A DNA stretch of 64,000 bases, taken from contig CM072345.1 of NCBI GenBank assembly GCA_036874045.1, positions 5,667,501-5,731,500 on the forward strand, read 5' to 3'. The stretch's first letter is position 1; every line of letters begins with the position of its first letter. Made by a program: the position numbers and the translations under genes. Of the stretch, positions 58,477 through 64,000 are shown piece by piece. The notes beneath the pieces were generated by a model. That model saw nothing but the letters and a program-made list of their open reading frames with translations, had not been told where the DNA came from and did no database searches. This DNA is from Cymodocea nodosa (taxonomy: Eukaryota > Streptophyta > Magnoliopsida > Alismatales > Cymodoceaceae).

Positions 58477-60574
58477 TGTTGAGGATTTTGTTGTCCCCAA
58501 AATAAGATCTTAAAACTCACAAAGGGACCAAAATGATAAAACATTAAACTCAAAACTCATTTTAAAATAACCGCAAGCGCACGGTGCAATTATAATATAC
58601 TCCAACGAGTACGGTTCGAATCCACAAAGATTTGGCTTTTACAAAATATTTCTAAGGTGTAAAAACAATAATAATTACAAGTGATTCAAAACTTATCAAA
58701 AATTCACTCAATAGAGTATAAATTCCTCATTTTCATTCATAAAACACTAAATCACTACAGCACAGAATCTCGAAATTCAGTCAAGTTCACACATATCCTC
58801 CTCTCAGTATCTCAATGGTAAAATACAGTAAAAATATCATACTGAGTATTCATTGGATTAACTTTACAACCCTACTGATTTCGTTAAAATATCTGAAATA
58901 GTCAAGCGTCGGCAATGCTTTTCCTACAAACACGCAGACTAGCAATTAATATCCCTGAATTGCGCACAGTTACTAAAAATGGCATAAGATTTTCAAATCT
59001 GCACGAAAATCTGCAAAATCAGTGTGCTTCGAAATTTAACTCATTCATCTAACATAAAAAATTTATAGAAGTCGATTTCGTTCTATAGATAAAAAGAAAT
59101 CGAGTTTGGCACTGAAGCAAAAATTGGGCGAAAAACGCCAGGATACGCTAGAAGCGACATCAACGAAATAAATTGGAAAACCTATACAAATCGATTGTAA
59201 AAAATCTAAAAGATATACAGGAGTAAAGTAAACTCGAAGCTCTACAAAATAGAATCAAAAACTAAAGCAAAATATCACTGGACCAGTGAGTTACGACCTA
59301 AACAAAATTGTCAAATTTACAAGATTCTAAACCAACGATCAACATCCACAAATTAGCTTTGTTAGCATACAAATATTCACATATGCACAAGATTCAAACC
59401 AAATTCGTTTCCATTCATTCAAAATAAACATAATAAACTACTGAAATGAAAGTTCTATGATTAAATTACAATGTAACATTACAACTAAACCTAAAACTAC
59501 CATTACCCTACTGAAATTACAAATAACTCAACTTTAAACAAGAAAATGAAAACCTAAAGAGCTAAACCAATACAACCCTTTTTACCTTGAAGTGCAAACT
59601 TGTTTTGGAGAAGAATGGTGCATGAGATGTGCTCCTAGCCATCCTCCTAGCCAAAAATTTTGAGGCTGTCACCACACGAATCCTCTTCCAGAAGCGAGAG
59701 GTCTTCAAACACCACCAAACACCAAGAAACAAGTAGTCATCCACCTAAAGTCCACAACCCTTGCCTTTCTTCTACAAGGAATGATCCACGGAAGAGGGGA
59801 GACAGTTGCACGGCTTCAGATGTGCTCTAAATAGCACCCACAAGGTCTGGAAAAGATGCCCTAGCCGTCCTCCTACTAGCAACCACCAAGAGAGGAAAAG
59901 AAGAGGTTGGCCGAACCTTGTCTTCCACCTTGGAGCTCCACGAGAGGGGGGAGAAACACCACCTTCCACGAGTTCTTAAGGGGGGGGAGAGGGGCTGACG
60001 ACTTTCAAGGGCTGGAATGAGGGAAAGCTCGTCCAAGAGAGGGGAATTGGTAGCCTTGCCTCTCCTTTTATAGAGGCTTCAAGTGGTGGGACTTGATCTC
60101 CACCTTTGATCTTCAATCCAAGGGTTGAGATTCCTCTTATCTTGATTTGCTTTATTTTTCCTATTCTTCAACCTATAAAACTCAAACAAATACATTAAAG
60201 CACTCAAGAAATAAGATAAGATATATTCCTAAACATGGATACTTCAAAAGGGCCAAAAATCACATTTTTCATTGAATTCCAGAAATACCCATGTACTTAT
60301 TTAAATACTTAATCCTAAGTACTAAAGTAAATTTAATCTACTTAATAAAATGAAATTGTGTTGCCACCAAGATGTAAATGTGTTTACATGAAATGCTAAA
60401 TAACAAATAGAGTCTCATTTATGCATTACTTTCTTCATTTAAGCCCATAACTACATTATTTGCCTAAAATGCATTATAACTTAAATCTTCATTAAACACT
60501 TATGAGTATATGGCTTTAAACACATAAAATGCATCACTTAACTATATAAAATATGCATAAATTATGACTCTACA
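58477..60574 (-). mobile_element. 5' LTR of F
   Basis: TGTTGAGGATTTTG to TTATGACTCTACA, the same length as the 3' LTR. The TATA box on the minus strand lies at about 60065-60075. The last 510 bp differ from the 3' LTR at about five positions only, whereas an interior stretch (about 59045-59350) differs at about 27 of 310. Confidence 0.93.
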
Positions 60575-60579
60575 AACAA

Positions 60580-60726
60580 CAACTAGAATGTACAGAACAG
60601 ATACAATCACCTATACAACCAAGTTATTCAGTTCGAGCAAAACAGCAACCTAAGCTACCTCCTAACCTAGATGATATGCTTAACGAAATCAGAAATAATA
60701 TTAGGCATCTAAGAGAAAATATGTAA
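60580..60726 (+). pseudogene. D: tail of third ORF
   Basis: Glutamine/proline-rich end of the third ORF of D after the F insertion (QSPIQPSYSVRAKQQPKLPP, then NLDDMLNEIRNNIRHLREN) with its stop at 60724-60726. A similar tail ends element H near 6340. Confidence 0.75.
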
Positions 60727-61305
60727 TGCTATTAGTGATATCCTTAGGAGGAATAGATAAATGTCAAGTCATTTGTCTGTTTGCTTATTTCTGAATACAA
60801 AATGTAATGTTTGTATTTATTGTTTAATTATTTGAACAATACATTTTTTCTGTAAATGGTTACAATTCTTATTTATGTTTATAGAAAGCTTTAGCTGTAA
60901 ATATACCTCTCGATTTATATACTGTATAATCATCTTTTTGATTAATGACAAAAAGGGGGAGATGATTATAAATTCAAAAGAAGAAGATGATTATGATTTT
61001 AATTGCATATATGATAAAGGGAGATGATATTTAAGTGGTTATTGTAATCTGACAGATGATAATGTAATCTAAAAGATAATTATATGATTATTAAAATCTG
61101 AAAGATACTTACATAATTATTGACATCTGAAAGTTTTATTTCTGAGAGGTGAATTTTACATAAATAATAGAATAAGCTTAAGTGAACTTAAGTCAACAAA
61201 CTTGTTTGTTGAATTAAAAGTTAACCCAATGAAGGTACTTTGTTGAGTTAAATATATTTCATAATTGATTTAATATGGTTTTGTCATCATAAAAAAGGGA
61301 GAGAT
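60727..61305 (+). other. D: 3' untranslated region with polypurine tracts
   Basis: No gene. Polypurine tracts at about 60950-60963 (AAAAAGGGGGAGA) and 61291-61304 (AAAAAAGGGAGAGA, abutting the LTR), with a weaker one near 61016-61026. A short TTGTTGAATTAAAAGTTAA / TTTGTTGAGTTAA motif pair lies at 61200-61250. Several polypurine tracts before the 3' LTR are a known Sirevirus feature. Confidence 0.8.
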
Positions 61306-62794
61306 TGTTGAGTATTTTGTTTTGATGATGTGTGCTGAATGAAAGTAATCATATTTGCTTAATTACTATTGCTTGTGAAAAGAAATTAAGAACATCAATT
61401 AATATAGAAAAAGTTTAATGATATAAATACTTGTCTGTATTGGATCTAAAATTATACTAAATTAAATAACTCGTTGTTTCGTTGCATTAATTTCTCATTT
61501 AACTAAACGTTAAGTTAACGTGTGTTTTTATTGAAAAGCATGATATGTTTTAAAGTTATATTTTCTATATCATGAACAGTGCACGTTTAGACAACTCATT
61601 AAGTTAGAGTTTTATTCATATAGAGGTCATGTGAGAACTCGTTAAGTTAGAGGCTTAAAGGTTAAAATAGGTCACGTGAGAACTCGTTAAGTAGAAGAGA
61701 TGAACTCATTAAGTTAGTGTTGTACACGTGGTGGAATTAAAGGTTACGAATGTTATATTGTATCACGTGAGTTGCACATGTTTAACTTGTTAAGTTAATA
61801 TAACTGCATGCATTGAGTTGCTATATTGAACACTAAGGCAACACGTTAAGTTAGAGTTATAAACTTAAGTTATTATTACATGTGGTAAAATTCTTATTAT
61901 AAAAATATTTATTTATTACTAGTTCGTTGAGTTATCTGTAACACAACAGAGTTGGTTCGTTAAGTTATCGTAACACCATGAAGCTTATTCGTTGAGTTAG
62001 CGTAACACCACGGACTTAGTTCATTGAGTTAGCTACAGTACTTATCATATGAGTTGGCACATAAGGAACTTGTTAAGTTAGAAACGTTAAGTTATATATC
62101 TACTTGTGTTACTCATTTAGTTAACATTAAAGTAATGACTTCTTATTACACTTGATGAAAAATTTTGGATGAGAAAGTTTATTTTGCAAGAAATTTTTCA
62201 GAGATCCAGGATTGATGATTAAAGAAAATTTGAAATATAAACATGGGTCAGAACGTGTGTATTTCGATGAAGGAAAAAGAGAAGATGTGAAGAAGTGGAA
62301 AACTGGTAATAATTAAACGTGGAGGATATGCATGAAGTGAAGATACAGTATAAAAGGTATAGAATTCTCGTTGATCAGTTATCCCTACACATCAAATGAA
62401 AAATCTTTTCAAGGATCAAACACACCTTTTGGGGAAAGGCTCTCAAATGGAAGAAAATTCAGTGAAGCAAAGAAAGACAAGATATTCGTCACTAAAGAAT
62501 TGTTGAAGAAAAAAAAAAAAAAGATCTCAAACAGGGAGAAATGTTTTAAATTCTGCAAATTAGTTTTCTCTATTTGTAGTTATGAAATTGTATAGATGAA
62601 ACATGGTATCGATATATAATTGCATCTACAATTTCTAAGGAGAATTGAATTATATATTATAATTGAAACCTTGAATAAAAATAATTTTATAAAAATAGTG
62701 TCTCAACTTGTTTTTAACTTTGAAGTTTCAATTGTAATCGAAAATGTTGAAAAATACAATTCACTCCTCTCTTATGTAGTCATACAATCCTACA
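61306..62794 (+). mobile_element. 3' LTR of D (1489 bp)
   Basis: TGTTGAGTATTTTG to ATACAATCCTACA, followed by the duplication AGTTC (62795-62799). Motif array at 61580-62080 and TATA box at 62349-62356 as in the 5' LTR. Confidence 0.93.
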
Positions 62795-62799
62795 AGTTC

Positions 62800-63120
62800 T
62801 TATATGACCTTTTTACAAAAAGAATACTAACTCAACAAGTTCTCTTAACATGCACTATACATGATACAAAATTGTAACTTTAAAACATATCATGTTTTAT
62901 AATAAAAACACACGTTAACTTAACGTTTAGTTAAATAAAAAGTTAGTATAACTTAACGACTAGTTACTTAGCATAATTTCAGATCTATTACAAACAAGCA
63001 TATGATATTAAACTTTTTCTATATTAATTAATATTCTTAATTTACTTTCATAAACAATATTAATTGATTAGATATGATTACTACATTTTACACATATCAT
63101 CAAAATATAATACTCAAAAA
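62800..63120 (-). mobile_element. 5' LTR of E, distal part
   Basis: Continuation of 12520-13662 after the D insertion. The minus strand begins with the LTR start (the plus strand ends ATCAAAATATAATACTCAA at about 63118, complement of the family start). It repeats, in reverse, the first 320 bp of the D LTR. It marks the outer end of E. Confidence 0.85.
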
Positions 63121-64000
63121 AAAAAGAACATCTTGTTAAGTTAAAAGTAACTTAACAACTTGATAGAAGATCGAACTTAGAAGACTCTTGATAGTCAACC
63201 AAACAGTCATGGGTAGTAATTCTCACTCTTCGTAGACACAACTCATGCTTGCACACTATCTTCGATACTATGTACTTGTGGTGATATAAAATAAACAAAC
63301 ATTTGCCTTTTCCATCATTTTTCAAGAGTACAAATACCCTTAGGGGTGTTTAGCCTATCAAAAGCACTAGATTGTGAGGTAGGGCATTGACCCTTAACAA
63401 CATTGGATTTAAAATAGTAGTAGACTCAAGTGAAAGCTTAAAGGTGATTGTACTTTGGTTGGGGAATCATCTAAAAGAGTCTTTGTATTCTTGTGGTTTA
63501 ATCATGCTTATTTGGTTAATATCAAAGTAGTTGTTTTCCTATCAATAAAAAACAATTGAATAACAAGTTAATTAAACTTTATTTTACCACTATTAATTTT
63601 ATAACAAGTTAATAACAAGCTTAGTGGCACAACAATCCTAACATATTTAACCTTCTCAACCTCATTTTATTCATATTGATTTTATTTGATTTTGCTTTAC
63701 AACATTTTCCATACTTTTTACATCAAACTTAATGAATGTCACCATATATTTATTATTGAATTTTGTATCAACCAAGTCAATTGAAAAAGATTTTCTGAAC
63801 AAACTATTCATCTTAGAGTGCTATTGTATCACACATCATCGCTAGAATTCAATGTGTTCTGTAGCGTGGAATACGTGGATTGGCCTGATGACCGAAAATC
63901 GTAATGCAAAACCTAGTATTTCATTATCACATTCAATTCTTATTAAAATGTAAAACATCAATTGATTTTAAATTGAATGATTTACATTCCAACATAGTAT
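63121..64000. other. Flank beyond E, nothing recognised
   Basis: AT-rich sequence after a short A-run. No open frame, LTR end or repeat of the elements described here is seen. It may be the target DNA of E, possibly an older element or intergenic DNA. Confidence 0.5.

Larger units (their letters stand above)
31391..60574 (-). mobile_element. Ty3/gypsy element F, Athila-like, permuted gene order
   Basis: Ends TGTTGAGG...GACTCTACA, two 2098-bp LTRs (31391-33488 and 58477-60574) and a perfect duplication AACAA (31386-31390 and 60575-60579). On the minus strand: 5' LTR, tRNA-Asp primer site, leader, Cys-His box plus protease (57689-56611), then after insertion I the protease-RT linker, RT, RNase H, integrase, and last gag (36671-35480). 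Integrase, protease and gag phrases are of Athila type. LTR divergence averages near 3.6% over 1.66 kb checked, but ranges from about 1% to about 9% between segments. It is a fossil with a handful of breaks besides the insertions of I and the Harbinger element. Confidence 0.92.
13663..62794 (+). mobile_element. Sirevirus (SIRE/Maximus-type copia) D, split by nested insertions
   Basis: The ends are two LTRs of one family (13663-15247 and 61306-62794) flanked by a perfect 5-bp duplication AGTTC (13658-13662 and 62795-62799). Inside, on the plus strand, are primer site, gag with zinc knuckle and coiled coil, protease, integrase, reverse transcriptase, RNase H, a noncoding spacer, a third ORF, polypurine tracts and the 3' LTR. 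About 18 differences were counted in the first 320 bp of the LTR pair (near 5.6%, mostly transitions), which suggests roughly two million years if the usual rice LTR rate applies. The coding part is a fossil with ten or more breaks. K+X and F are inserted in it. Confidence 0.93.

Overview
The window is a block of nested, decayed plant LTR retrotransposons. It is AT-rich, and every coding trace is Ty1/copia or Ty3/gypsy gag/pol of flowering-plant type (Tork-like, Sirevirus/SIRE-like, Athila-like). I found no free-standing host gene, rRNA, tRNA gene or CRISPR array. The setting suggests repeat-rich, probably heterochromatic DNA of a plant, most likely a eudicot; I cannot name the species. I name the elements A, B, H, J, E, D, K, X, F and I. 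All divergence values were counted by eye on parts of the sequence.

Layout. 1-685: end of a Sirevirus-type LTR (A). 688-5947: Tork-like copia B, minus strand. 5948-8029: 3' tail and 3' LTR of Sirevirus H. 8030-11080: LTR remnant J, split by a solo Athila-type LTR (8494-10763, 5-bp target duplication ATAAC). 11081-13662: gag and 5' LTR of Sirevirus E, minus strand; the rest of that LTR lies at 62800-63120. Sirevirus D (13663-62794, plus strand, duplication AGTTC) sits inside E's LTR. D is split by a rearranged copia block K+X (19874-26632, flanked by 119-bp direct repeats) and by Athila-like element F (31391-60574, minus strand, duplication AACAA). F holds a short Harbinger-like DNA transposon (39599-40275, duplication TTA) and a second Athila-like element I (40938-56605, minus strand, duplication GGTAT). 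The relative order of insertion is therefore E, then D, then F, then I.

How the parts relate. F and I share an odd gene order. Read 5' to 3', a Cys-His box and protease come first, then reverse transcriptase, RNase H and integrase, and the capsid (gag) region comes last. I also carries a third ORF between integrase and gag and an F-box-like host-type gene behind gag. The third ORF of gypsy element I and the third ORF of copia element D look homologous, and the two elements also share about 0.8 kb of noncoding sequence. Arrays of short paired motifs (CGTTGAGTTA and CGGATAGTTA with their complements) occur in LTRs of both superfamilies and again in front of the downstream ORFs of I and D, where they look like duplicated promoter modules. 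These points, not any single gene, are the reason to look again at this window.
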